A stretch of 64,000 nucleotides of DNA from Botryotinia globosa (GCA_014898425.1 RCSZ01000012.1:1860001-1924000), one strand, 5' to 3'; positions 13,065-25,874 are shown, numbered from the stretch's first letter. A program made the numbers and translations. The notes: generated from the sequence alone by a model not told the origin.

Positions 13065-14563
13065 TAACAAGTTAGATATAAATATATATAATTTTCGATA
13101 TTTATATTTATTTTTTATCAATATAATATTCTTTTTATTATTTTAATTATTCTATTTTTGTTAAAATATCCTACAATTAAAAAATTGTGGAATTCCTTTA
13201 TCAAATCTTTTTACAATATTTTATCTATTAGAATAAACAATTTTGTTTTATTATAATATTATAATCCTTTTTTCAAATTGAATTGAATTTCTATTAGATT
13301 GGGGTATAATTATTAATAATATCGAATTGAATCGATAAAATTTAGTTATTATTTTAAGCTTTTTTGAATATTATTTAAACTTTTCTTTGATATCTTTTTA
13401 ATTTAGAGTATAATAAGGAATTCGATTCTTTCTATATTAATACAATTTTTATTTATTTCTTATAATTCTTTAAATATATATAATATATCTTCCTCGATTT
13501 CCTTTTTTATAATATCTTCAATTAAATATAATATATTAGATTAATTATTTAATAACAATAACAAATCTATAGTTTATTTTTATAGTTTTAGAAAAGATAT
13601 TAATTCTATTGCCTTATATTAATAATCTGTTTTTCTTAAAAGACTATTAGTAGGGTTTCTTTTTTCTAATTTATATATAATAATGTAGTTGATTATTGAT
13701 AATATTATTGTTTATTTAGCTTATTTTTTTGTAAGGGTTTTAGAAGTTATAAAATACTTTAGATTATTATAATTGGAAATAATGATTATTTAATATTAGA
13801 CTTCTTTTAGAAAATAATATTAATATTTAATAAATTCTATTATTATAAATAATTTTTGATTAAATATTATATAGTTTATTTCTATTGATATTAGCTTTTG
13901 GGAGTAAAATATAATTGAATATTTATATATATCTTTTTGGATTTGTAATAATATTTTATATAATGTTTTGATAAATATATTTGTTTTCAAAAAATAGGTT
14001 AATGTTATAATAAAATGGTATAATAATAGGATTTTAATGAAAATGGTTTTGAATATATTAAAAGCTTTTTTGTAATTTTTAGTTTATTCGAACTTTTTTT
14101 CTTTTTTTATATTGTTTATTATTAATAATATAATATTGTTATAGTTGAATATAAACTATTTATAAAAATTGTAAAACTCTAGAAATGATAGTATTTTTTG
14201 TATTGATTTTGGTATTGATTATTTTATAATTGAATTAATTTTAGTTTAATTTATAACGATTCTTTTATTTGAAATAATATAATTTAGAAATTCTATTTCT
14301 TTTATATTGAATTAATATTTTTTAAGTTTATAAAATAGTTTTTATTTTAATAATTTTTTTAAGATTTGTTTTATATAAGATTTATAATCTTCTTTATTTT
14401 TTGAATAGATTAAAATGTTATTCAAATATATAATAATTAATTTGTTAATGAATTCTTATAGATATTGATTGATATATACTTAAAAAGTGATTAAAGTATT
14501 ATACAAATTGAATAGTAATATTAGATATTCGAATAATTCGAAATGTATATAGAAAGCCATTTT

Positions 14564-15139
14564 TTATTTATTATTTGAATAAATTCTTATTAAATTGTAG
14601 ATTTTATATAAATCAAATTTTATAAATATCTTTATTTTTCTAAAATGGTTTAATATTTTTGAGATAAATGAAATAAAATATTGATTTGATATTATATTAT
14701 TATTTATATTTCTAAAATCTATATATAAATATAATTCCTTGATATCTTTTTTATATATAAATAAAAGTAGTATTTTTGCTTTTAATTTTAATAGTTTTAT
14801 AAATTCTAATACAAGTATTTTTGTAATATACTTTTTAAGCATTTTAAATTTATATTTAGATAGATTATATAACAATCTAAATTTTAATTAATAATCTTTT
14901 TGGAAAACAATCTTATAATTAATTCCAAGTTTATAAAATAATAATTTTTCTGTTTTTTTTTTATTAAATAATAAAAAGTATTTCAAATATATATCTGGGA
15001 TTTTCCTAGATATTTCCTGGGTAATTGTATAATCTATTCTATTATTATTTGTAAATATTAGAAATAATAATATTACTATAATTATATCCTTTTTTAATAT
15101 AATCTTTGTTTTTTTAATTGTATTATATATAAGATTCAA
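14564..15139 (-). pseudogene. Reverse transcriptase fragment of the gypsy-type element
   Basis: Two adjacent open pieces on the minus strand, 15139-14888 and 14875-14564, interrupted between them. The first ends with a motif typical of the segment before gypsy RT (IPDIYLKYF, then KLLFYKLGINYKIVFQKDY). The second has the RT core pattern: LYLYIDFRNINN, then ISNQYFISFISKIL, then FIKFDLYKIYNLIRI, where the Phe-x-Lys-Phe-Asp-Leu motif carries the first catalytic Asp. Many residues are shifted to Ile, Lys, Asn and Phe, as expected from C-to-T erosion. No functional protein can be made. Confidence 0.82.
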
Positions 15140-17668
15140 GAAATCAAATATATCTAATATAACTTGTAATTCTGAATTATTGTTATTGGATATTTTATTT
15201 AATTTTCAATTTATTTTCGGATTATATTGTTAAAATTATAAAAGTTTGAATATAATATTATTTGTTTTTAATAATATAACTCTGAATTTTAATAATATTT
15301 TACCTTTGATTAATAGATATTCGAAATTGATTTCCTTACAAATTGAAATAAATACTAATTCTAAAATATTTTTGTTTATATCTCTAATTAATAAGTAATA
15401 TATATTTAATTTTTTATATTAGATCTATTTTATTATCTTTAAAAAAATGAAATTCGTTATTATAACAAAGTTAATAATTATTATAAATAATATCTTATCT
15501 TTGTTTTTATTCAAATAAGTAATAATTGTTATTTGAAAAAGGTTTTCTATATTCAATAATTAAAGAAAATCTATAATATCTTTATAATTATAATATTGAT
15601 ATAGTTGATTTTTTATTTCTATTAATAATTCTATATTATATAATCCTAATACTATTAATTGCTATAATTCCTTTTTTTATATTAGAATTAATATTAATAA
15701 TATCTTTTCAATTTGATTTAAATATATTAATTATATAACATTAAGTATTTAATATTGAATTATTATTTGTTATATTAAGTTTGATAATTGATAATTATAT
15801 AAGTCCTTATCCTCTCTTATAATAATAACCAGGGATTTTCCTAGATTTCTTTTTAACTCAATATAATTTTCTCTAGAATAATTACCCCTCTTTTATCCTA
15901 ACACTTCTATTATCAAAAAAAACCATTGTTTCCCAACTATTTATTTTCTTTTCTATTAATTAATTGATTCTTATAATCATTAATCTAATAATCTATTTCT
16001 TCATATTTAAAATATATCTTATTTTCTTTATATCTCTTTTTTTATTTCACTAAGATTTTAAGGAATCTTGTTTTTTTTCTTTTTTTTTTATACAAATTAT
16101 TACTAAATCTAATTGAATTGAAAATACTATATTATATATTCTTATCTGATTTTCTTTTTTTTTCAAATCTTACTTGCTTATTATTGATTGAAAACAATTA
16201 TTCTTACACATATAGAAAATTCTTTATATTTTATACTACTATTTTCAGTTCTTTAAATATTATAAATAATACTTTGTTATAATCTATATAAATATATAAA
16301 AAAATAGATTTAATTAATTTTATAAAATAATATATAGTTATTATTTAGTTTTTATATATTTATAAAATATTTTGAAGAATTGATTTGAAATAATTATTGA
16401 AATCTTATATCATTTGTTTTTCGAATATAATAGTTTTTATTATTCAAAGATTGGTTTTTAGATTTATATTAATAAAATTATATTAATTAAACAACTAATC
16501 TTTTAAAAAATTCTAATTCTCAAATTTTATAATGATTGAAGGATCGCTATATAGTTATATTAATATAATTCGTTTTTTAATATTTTCATCAATATAATTT
16601 CTCATTAGTATTATTTATTATATAACATTAAAGATATTTTCTAATATAAAATAATTTTCTAATTTCATAATCCACAATCTAATATTAGTTTTCCTTTCTT
16701 TAAAAAATAAAAATATTCTAATTCTAAATTTGTTTCAAAAGAATTCTACAAATAATATAAATAAAATATTAATATTAATAATAATTGATATATTTTAAAT
16801 ATCTGATAATAATAGTTTACTTAATTTAATATTCATAGAGATTCTTTTATTTACAAAGAATTATAAATTATTAGATTTTATAATATTATTAATCAAAACA
16901 TTATATATAAATATTATTAATTGATATTTTATTACTATTATTCTTGTTTTTCTTTTTTTATTCTTCTTAACCTATACCTTCAATTATTTCTTTTATTAGA
17001 TTATAATCTTTTATAATTCTTTCAATATATTTAAATAAGATAAGGAATTCTTTTGTTTTATAGTAATTTAATTATTTATATTTTCTTATAGATTAATTTG
17101 ATAATGATAATCAATAATAATTGATGGATGAGAGTATATTAAAATAGAGATTTCAGATTTGCTTATTTCAAATAATAAAAAACTTTTTATTTGATTTCCT
17201 CTTTGAGAATTTATATTAGTTTTTTTTTTGAATTGAATTCAAAGATTTGGATAATTTATTTTTTGAAAGTTTATAATAACTATTTCCTCGAATTAAATTC
17301 GGAGATTCAAATAATTTATTTCTTTCTCGTTTTGATTTGTATTTATTTCTAATTGTTTTTTTTATTTGATAATTCCTTCTATATATACTTTTTCAATTAT
17401 TATTTGTTTTAATTAAAGAGTTTTATTTCATTTAAAAAATAATAGATTGAATAATATCTCTAGTTTTATTAATTCTTACAATCTCATATTCCTAATAGTC
17501 ATTTTTTGTTAATTTAATCTTATTATATAAAGCCTACAAATAACCCAGAATTTGCCTAAATAATGTTATAGATTATTATAATTTTTCTTTAGGAATAATT
17601 CAGATCTATTTTATATATATTCTATATACAAACAATTTCTATTCAATTCGAAAAATGATTAATAACTT

Positions 17669-17829
17669 TATAAGGATTATAAACTGAAAAGGAATTGTTT
17701 TAATGGTTTAATTATTGATAAAGATTTAAAAGAAAATTGAAAGCAAGGCTTCCAACTTATACTTGAAAGGACTAGCTAAAATGGCTAGTATAACCGGTCA
17801 CGTGCAGAGAGGGTCTGTGCGCCCTCACA
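17669..17829 (-). repeat. 5' LTR of the gypsy-type element
   Basis: 161 bp. Minus-strand start is TGTGAGGGCGCACAGACC and the end corresponds to TATAAGGATT on the plus strand. The first ~60 bp of the LTR (plus 17770-17829) have normal GC and keep CACGTG, so this copy escaped much of the erosion seen in the 3' LTR. Confidence 0.88.
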
Positions 17830-17911
17830 ATTTATTAATGATTTATTATATAAAAATTATAATCTCATGGAAAAATTTATTAAAGATTTATTATTAGAGT
17901 AGATTATTCCA

Positions 17912-18493
17912 GGTCATGCATTTAGTATGGGATGGGCTAGGCTATATTGGGAATAGTATTAAAATCATACTATATAGGAAACTTAGATTAGTAGAATAAA
18001 TGGAATAAGTAGAATTATTATTATTAATTTGTATTATATAATCTTTTATATATATATAAAAATGAATATTAGAAAAAAATCTGAATATAAGAACTCAAGT
18101 TATTTATTTATGCTTTTTCCTGCTTTCTATATGTAGGTGGTGTAAACTTATAATATATAGATAGTATACTTGAAAATTCTAATTTTGCAATCAATTTTAT
18201 CAATTTTCTTGATTGATTTGTAATTAATTTTTATAATATAAAAAAAAGAAAAAATAATATTATATAATATTATATCTGTCATTTTACATTTGGATTAGCT
18301 TCTATATCATATTTTAATTTTTTCAAAATATAGAATTATTATTTTGAATAAAGAATTAATAAAGGTTTCTTTTTTAATAAAGAATTCTTTATTTTATTTT
18401 ATAATAATATTCTTCCTTATATAAAGAAAATAAAGAAGATGAGAAATTTTTCTTATAATATTAAATTTTTATTATTTTATTATAATTGTCGTT
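17912..18493. repeat. LTR-like repeat, copy A
   Basis: About 580 bp that repeat directly in the next ~555 bp. Shared landmarks include GGTCA(T/C) at the start, TTGGGAATAGTATTAAAAT, a TTATTTATGCTTTTTCCT block, a TGTAGGTGG(T/C)G block and an ATAAAGAATTCTT(T/C) end region. Differences are mainly C/T and G/A plus small indels. The length and layout suggest LTRs or solo LTRs of a second, unidentified retroelement. No coding sequence lies between the copies. Confidence 0.6.
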
Positions 18494-19047
18494 GGTCACT
18501 CGCTTAGCGTGTGATAAGCTAAGCCGAATTGGGAATAGTATTAAAATAATACTATATTGAAAGCTTAGGCTAGTAGAATAGATAGAATTTATTATTGAAT
18601 TGTATTGTATTGTATTATATATTCATATATATATATATATAAAAGTGGGTATTAGAAAAAGATCTGAATATAGAGATCCAAGCTATTTATTTATGCTTTT
18701 TCCTATTCTCTGTATGTAGGTGGCGCAAGTCTATAATATATATGTGGTGTACTTGAAATTTCTGATTTTGCAATTAATTTTATCAATTTTCTTTATTGAT
18801 TTGTAATCAATTTTTATAATAAAAAAAAAGGAAAAATAATATTGTACAAGATTGTAATTGTCATTCTGCATTCGGATTAGCTCCTATGTTATATTTCAAA
18901 TTTTTCAAAATAATGAATTATTATTTTGAATAAAGAACTAATAAAGGATTTTCTTTTTAATAAAGAATTCTTCCTTATATAAAGAGAATAAAGAATATAA
19001 GAAATTTTTCTTATATTATTGAATTTTTATTATTTTATTATAATAAT
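18494..19047. repeat. LTR-like repeat, copy B
   Basis: Second member of the tandem pair, starting at GGTCACTCGCTTAGCGTG. It keeps slightly more G and C than copy A, for example GGTGGCGCAAG where A has GGTGGTGTAAA. After it, 19048-19639 is AT-rich without a gene. Confidence 0.6.
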
Positions 19048-19639
19048 AGAATTTTATTACTATAATTAGTTCCCTTAATATTATAATAATATTAAGTGAT
19101 TTGATTCATGTTTATTAAAAACAACAACGATATTAAATAATATAATAGGGTTAAATTTCTTATTGTATAATTATAAATTATATAGTTAACTATATAAATA
19201 AATATTCTTTATAATTATTATGAGCGAATCTTTGTACTAGTCACGTAGTCTACTTCTGCAGCTAGTATTTATAGCCCTTTTCCTTGTAGCTTAAAAAGAA
19301 TAATCAGTTCCCACTCATCAAACTTCTAGTATGTCTTATGAAACGCTATGTAAAGCCTCTCTTTCCTTTTCTTTGTTTGAGGTGATATATTATAATGATT
19401 TTCTTATAATATATACAAAGGACTACTCTATAACCCTATCACCTTCTACTCTTTTATATTATTAGTCTTTTCAGAACAAAAAGAATAAAAGAGGGGAGCT
19501 TTATTAGAATATATATATAATAGTAAGCTATTAGAACTTTAATCTTTAATACTATGCTTTTTAGATTAGATTATATATATGATATAATGATAAAGCTTAC
19601 GACTTCTATTGATTTCCATATATATGACGATTCAACTTA

Positions 19640-21170
19640 TAAGAGTTGAGACTATCGCTTATTATACTCTTGTAACAAATATAACAAAATCCCTATAAAA
19701 ATGAGGTTTTCCTATATAAATTACCAGGGGCCTGCGAGCCCCCGGACCCCTTGCTTTTTGAGAAAGTATTATATAATTATATTTATAATTATAAAAATCT
19801 AAAAAAGAAATTTTATTGAAAGCTTGCAGGCGAAGTCGGTTTACCTTTTTTTATTCACATTTTTCATTTTTATTTACATTTTAGTGGGTCACTTCATTTC
19901 GAATCATTAATTATACTACTGAATTACGAAAGCTATAATATTAAAATAATTTTTATTAATATTAGATCAGCTACATTCAATATAAACCTCTTTTAATTGA
20001 TTATATAAGCTTTAGTTATATTTATACTACTTCAACTTCAACCCTTTATAAAAACCTTAGTTTTGAAGCTAGTAATATAGAAAATATATTATTTGAAAGC
20101 CCTTAGTTTCTTATATATAATTATTACTTTTTTTCTTTTTATTTAATTTATATTAGTTTAAATAAACTAATTCAAAAGATTCTATTATTAATTTAGTTAC
20201 AATATTAGCTGGAAAAACTAAATGCTTTAATTATATTTATATTACTTCAACTTCAACCCTTTATAAAAACCTCAGTTTTGAAGCTAGTAATATAGAAAAT
20301 ATATTATTTGAAAGCCCTTAGTTTCTTATATATGGTTATCACTTTTCTTTTCTTTTTTATTCAATTCATATTAGCTTGAATAAGCTAATTTAAATAATTT
20401 CATAAAAAAAACCTAGAATTTTATATTATAAATTTTATATTATTTTAATTTAAACCCTTTATAAAACCCTCAGTTTTAAAGCTAATAATATAAAAAATAT
20501 ATCATTTGAAAGCCCTTAGCTTCTTATATATAGTTACCACTTTTCTTTTTTTTCATTCAATTTATATTAACTTGAATAAGCTAATTTAAATGATTTTGTT
20601 GAAAAAGTAAGGAGTTGCGCTATAGCCACAATGCCAAGAAAGTCGAGCCAATCAGATCGCTTGAATCCAGCCAATCAGATTGCTTGAATCGGGTCTCACT
20701 AAGCGAGGTTCTCTTTTTTCGTATCTATACACCTTCGGCCCTTGCGGGCGGCAAGATTATTAAGGAGGTAAACCTCCAATTATATTTTCTTTTTTAAATA
20801 ATTATAATTAAAATATAAAGTGAAAAAGTTATTCGAAATATTTATTTTTATCTTTATTGAATAATTATATAATATTGAAATGGAATTTTTTTAAAAATTC
20901 TATATATAATATTTTTTCTATATAAAATAAATAAATATTTATAAATGTTTAGAATTTTCAATTTTAATATCTTTAAATCTTATGTAAAAAAAATTAGAAA
21001 ATTTTTTCTATTTTTTTTATAAGATTTGATTAATTAAATAACATTTTCTAAAAGAATTTATAATTTTATTTTTTATTATTATAAATAAAGTAAAATATAA
21101 AAAATTGAATAATTCTATTTTTTCATCAAAAAAGCGTTATATGTGCAGTGAGCAATAGCCTCAACTCTTA
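19640..21170. mobile_element. Inverted-repeat element with internal tandem repeats
   Basis: The ends are inverted repeats: the left starts TAAGAGTTGAGACTATCGCT and the right, on the minus strand, TAAGAGTTGAGGCTATTGCT. TA flanks both (19638-19639 and 21171-21172). The outer TAAGAGTTGAGGC also matches the right end of the element at 2174-3502, so the two may be members of one family. Inside are three tandem ~200-bp units and several GC-rich hairpin-like islands. The one 60-codon frame (20615-20797) crosses a GC island and shows no domain. Class undetermined; a mitochondrial-DNA-derived insertion is an alternative for the interior. Confidence 0.5.
20009..20600. repeat. Three tandem copies of a ~200-bp unit
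   Basis: Units starting near 20011, 20226 and 20431 share the block ACCCTTTATAAAA(A)CC(T/C)(T/C)AG, a GAAGCTAGTAATATA-like block, TTTGAAAGCCCTTAG and a T-rich tail ending near GAATAAGCTAATT. The third copy is the most eroded. Spacing is about 215 and 200 bp. Confidence 0.75.
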
Positions 21171-21693
21171 TATAGATAGTAGGCCTTAAATAAGAGCTAC
21201 TGAAAGAGCGAGTCTCTTTCGCATTCCCGTAGGCTTGGTACAATGGGCATTGAACTGAAGTCAATGACATACGTTCATATACAAATAGCTCAATGCAGAT
21301 AGATATATCACTCCCCAATTATTACATCTATGCATACTACCATCTGCCAATATAGAACGTAAACATGGGCAATGGGTAGGAGAAAGTAAAAGTGCATGGG
21401 AAGAAGTGAGTATGTATACTCTGAAAGTATAGATGATAGGTCCCGAAGGCCTAAAGGAGAAAGCCTTGATCCACCTTGCTGTGATGAACGAGTTGTAATA
21501 CATGAGTTGTTATGAGATGATATGAGTTGAATCATCTACAGTTAAGGAGACGACAAAATACACCACAGTTGACAATATCAAGACTTGAGAAACTCTAGAG
21601 ATTGAGTAGAGATTTCATATCTTCTATTAATCCTCACTATATCCAATAAAACATCTTCCTTCCTTCAACCTACCATCTTACATCTTTAAACTA

Positions 21694-21939
21694 TCATGTT
21701 CCTCTAAAACTTCCTTTACTCCTCTTCCCTCCCCTAAAAATCAAGTCCAGACCCTCATAATCTACAGCCGCTACATCATACGACCGATAATTTTCTACCC
21801 TCATCCACCTCGCTGTCTTCCCATTGTATTTTTGTCTCAACATTTCTTGCTCTTCAGTAGCGAGTTTAAAGCCAAAGCAAGAAAACGCTCCAGTATGACT
21901 AAACTCGCTTCCTGATAAATCATACCTTTCGAAGACATA
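21694..21939 (-). pseudogene. Exon-like fragment, unknown protein
   Basis: An 81-codon minus-strand frame preceded by a plausible branch site and splice acceptor (CTGAC ... AAACAG) and ending in TGA. It has no upstream ATG of its own. The protein is not low-complexity: it contains YVFERYDLSGSEFSHTGAF and RWMRVENYRSYDVAAVDYEG, with balanced amino-acid use. A second fragment in the same orientation lies at 22167-22290. I do not recognise the family. The two pieces cannot be joined in frame by one simple intron (the phases do not match), so I call this a probable gene remnant; an undetected small exon between them is the alternative. Confidence 0.35.
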
Positions 21940-22166
21940 CTGTTTAAGTCAGACCAAACAGTTTATGCTTCTCTGACAGTTCTCGTCCTCATGATGTCAC
22001 ATCTCTCTGGGCTCCTAACAGAGGGCTTTAGGAAGTCTTCCTCACTATGTATAATTGATAATTGAATAGGGATTGACGCCCATTAATAGACTTCTCGCAA
22101 TAACATGCCCGTTTATTCCCAATCTCTCTCCTACCATGTTTTTCTCCCCTTCAACCCCGTGCTTAC

Positions 22167-22290
22167 CTGTATAGTCAAAGTCCGTCCAGAGAGTCCCCAG
22201 AAGCGGTAGCACCATCTTCAATGTCTCATCGATACTCACGTTAAAAAACCTACATCCCTTCATTCCACGCCATTTACATCATCTTCATTT
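22167..22290 (-). pseudogene. Exon-like fragment, unknown protein (upstream part)
   Basis: A minus-strand frame containing GMKGCRFFNVSIDETLKMVL and then PLLGTLWTDFDYT, ending at a good splice donor (G|GTAAGC, intron starting at 22166). An in-frame TGA lies just upstream of the readable part. It lies 227 bp before the exon-like piece at 21694-21939 and may belong to the same lost gene. Function unknown. Confidence 0.3.
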
Positions 22291-23807
22291 GAAAATATAG
22301 TGTGAATCTCATGAATATGTAACTTGTATGACAAAGATGGATTGGAAAGATAGAAAAATGAGGCTCAAGGAGGGATGAGAGGTTCGTCCTGTCTAGGAGA
22401 AAGAAGTTGCCTGTTATGCAAAAGAAGTAGAAGGGACAAGTACTTGGATGAAACCAGTGAAACAATTAATTCTACGTTCAAGTCTAACCACGGAAATCAA
22501 GCAGGAAAATGGAACATAGAACCAAGGAAACAAACCAGCAGGTACAAAGCCACAGCCTCAGTCCACAACTGACTATTCTCATATTTTCCATCCCCTCTTC
22601 ATCGAGTCCATCAGTATCACATCTAATACCATCCTCGCCTATTAGAGCTTAGAAGTTATGCGGGTAGCTGCAATATTTTGTTAATCACATCTTGGATAGA
22701 ACTTGAGAGCACGATGTCATTCATATAGTTAAGATGGCGATTCGCGAAAGAAAGGGGAAAGGTTAAGAGGTTACGGATCAGGTCGCTATGAGAGGTGTGA
22801 GTCAGCTAACAGGAAGGAGAAGCTGGGTAAAGAAGTGTGGTGAGTAGGAAGAGAATAGTATGTCATGTCTGATCTTCTCAATCATTGCTATTGCCTCCCA
22901 ATATGAAAGAAGATCCAAAGCACTCACAAACTGGAGATACCCATCAATCAACTCATCTCAGTCATCACCTTAAAGACCCTTTATTTCAACCCTCTAGCCG
23001 ACATTCGATACCCATACCAAAGGCTGCTGTACCTCTCCTTCAACTTTCACGTAAATTGGCATACTCATCACTTGCTCTATTCTCTATCCTCTCTCTGTTT
23101 CTCACAAATTTCCCCAGTAGACTTGAAAATGACTTCAACCTCATTCCCATCACTGGCTAGAAATCTCTCGAAGAACGACTTAGGAGCACAGAGTATTAGA
23201 TTCTACACTTGTGACGATGATTAAGGCTGAACACAATACCTAAGATATTGATCTTAGGCTTGAAGTAGGTGTGCGTGTCATTTGGAGCTTGATTTATGAA
23301 GAGGCGAAAGGAAATTTCTTGGGGAAGAGTTAGGTACTATGGTAGATTTGTATTGGAGAGGGGAAATGGAAACGAGGAATAGTTACCGCGAAGGGGGCTG
23401 GATGTACGGCAACGTAGAAGATAATTAGAGTCTGTATACAGGACGTGAGTCATGGTACCAGGTATATTCGAATGTCTTCAAAGTGGGAGTACTTCATCTC
23501 TATGAGACAGGATGAATGGACACACACACCATATTTCAGGTGATCAAAGCATATAGCAAGATGAAGATATTTACTCACAGGACGAAACCCAACACATGCA
23601 TCTGCGAACTTGGCGTTGAATGGACCTGGATAGATTCTCAAAGGACGAAGAAGAGCTCTGTAACTATTAGTGATAGCAAAGACACAATAGTGAAGCAAAG
23701 TATGTTTCAATGCTAGTCAAAGTATTTTGGGTCTTTGAGATGCCAATAATACTCACTGGCGATGTTATAAGGAAGAAGATATAGGCTGCCACTTCGGATG
23801 AATCTGC

Positions 23808-23824
23808 GGGGGGGGGGGGGGGGG
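23808..23824. repeat. Poly-G run (17 G)
   Basis: Uninterrupted run of 17 G in otherwise ordinary sequence. A similar 16-G run occurs at 36417-36432. Such runs are prone to sequencing and assembly length errors. Confidence 0.9.
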
Positions 23825-25804
23825 TGCGGGCTCATTATGTATAGAAATCATAGGTAACAGGACCTGAAATTTTGGAAAGTTCAATATATCAAAATAAACA
23901 GAAGCTACTGAAGACTCAAATCAGTGGACGGTCTTTGTACAAAAGATGTCATGAAAGAGGGAAATACCTACCTATGATCAAAAGGATGGAAAATGACTCT
24001 CAGATACATATCATTCTGCATAATTCCAAGCAAGGCGAAAAGGCCATTGAAGACTGTAGCTTATGTGAATTAGATCACGGGATACGAATAGTTTGTGATT
24101 CTTGCAGCATCTAGTGAATTTAGGAGTGACGTTGCCGGATTTGCATTAGATTATTTACTTGCTTACTTCCATGTGAGAAGTAAGATATGGACAAACAAGA
24201 CGAAGAATGGTTATTGAGAGTGTCTTCGAAGTGGATATCTAAACTATTTTACTTGGAAACAGACAATAGAAGAGGCAGATAGCAGAGAAAAACACAGTTG
24301 AAGTCGCAGTTTCCCTAAGTTTACGTTGTTACCTTCTTGCTTGCTCTGGAAAATGCCTAAGATGCAAGCATGAGGAAGTACAAACGATAACAATCGTTTA
24401 AAAACATCTCCACTTTGAAATGGGAGGATCCAAAGTTGATGCAGCGGTCAAATCGTGGTTTCGATCTCAGCAGCTCATTGCTGGCTCAGATCTCAAAGTA
24501 GAGACATAAAGATAAGCTGCAGCCTGATTGAATGTGCAGATTGTAAAATTGAATCCTTGCACCAGAAGAAGGAAAATGAGTTGCCGAGGATGTCTTGTTG
24601 TGAGATCGCGAAAAGAAATCTACCCACAGGTTATGTCTTGCCTCCTTTAACTTGCTTCCAAACCTTGTATTATAATATTCGAGTTTGTTGAGCATCAAAA
24701 AATGAAAGAAGAGTTCGTCGTAGGTTGTAATGAATGAATGGATATAGCTTCGGTTCTGAGACAGATCAAGTGAAGAAATTGGGTGAGGATTTGACGAAAT
24801 CAGGAGCATATCTGCGTGTGTGGAGTTAGCAAATTGTATAAAAAACCAGAAATAGTGGCAGATTTCAATGAGAATAGTCAGAAGTGGGAGCAGAAACAGA
24901 TAGAGAAAGGGCTGTGAGCCGAGAGTAAGAACTCGAGATTCGAGATCGCAGAACCGCAATCACAACCAAGAGATGTGCATGTTTGCAAATTAGAGACTGA
25001 ATGGTGAATTTAAGACGGGCATTCATAGCCGGAGGAAAAGGAACAAAAATAGAACTTCAGATATTCGTAGAAGTAGAGCTCATGTGTTGATGAGAGTGTT
25101 GTAGCCATTCGCCCGGTGTTGGCTGCTCCTAGTATGCGACAAATGTATACCAGTATCTGTTTTGAGAAGCTTTCGACTGCAACTTCTATCTAAGTATCCC
25201 CTCCCTCCGAATCATAATACGCGGACAGGAATGAAAGCGAAAGTGGCCGTAGATCGTTTACCGTTGATCGCAGAGTCCCTTATTGTACATAAAGATCGGG
25301 AATCGTAACGAGCGCGGATAACCACTCTCGAATTTTGATTTTTTGTATCTGCAAGACAATGGATGCTCCCAGCTTCTCCTTTGTAGGTTGTTTCTTTGTT
25401 CATTAGATTGAATTCTATCTTCTGCGTGCTATGAAAGCGGTTAGACATTCATTGTCGATTTTCGCATGGCCCTCCTGAGTACCCTTCTCCTTTTATATTT
25501 AGGATGGCTACTTGGAAGATTTAGTCGGCGATAACTTTAGAGATTTGGCAGTGGATGATGACCAGGGCATGCGATCCTGTGTGAAGGCTTGCTGCTCTTA
25601 AGAAATTAGCATTGTGAATTGTAAACGAGAAAGGAGTATTCGTCTGTGCAACTGTGCAGTGAATACCTGAGACCAGAGGATGATACTGGGATAAGATGAG
25701 CCCTAGCTCATCCGCGGATTATACTCGAGAGTGTTATCCGGAAGGATGAAAGTCTGACTATTGCACAAATCTTATAGTTGTTAGTAATGAACTGGCTTGG
25801 GGTA

Positions 25805-25874
25805 GAGACTGATGAATACTACCGAATAGTCAAGACTGGGAGACTGATGAATACTGCCGAATAGTCAAGACTGG
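25805..25874. repeat. 35-bp tandem duplication
   Basis: Two adjacent 35-bp copies starting GAGACTGATGAATACT, differing at a single A/G position. Recent by appearance; no gene spans it. Confidence 0.85.

Larger units (their letters stand above)
9296..17829 (-). mobile_element. Ty3/gypsy-type LTR retrotransposon, RIP-eroded
   Basis: An 8534-bp element bounded by two directly repeated LTRs of exactly 161 bp (9296-9456 and 17669-17829) and flanked on both sides by the 5-bp target duplication ATTTA (9291-9295 and 17830-17834). Readable coding relics are on the minus strand: a pre-RT/reverse transcriptase stretch (15139-14564) followed downstream by an integrase-like stretch (about 13064-12915). 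The order RT before integrase is the Ty3/gypsy order; copia elements have the reverse. Nearly all differences between the LTRs are C/T or G/A, and the body is so AT-rich that no long frame survives, as expected from RIP. No gag, protease or primer-binding site could be identified. Not autonomous. Confidence 0.88.
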
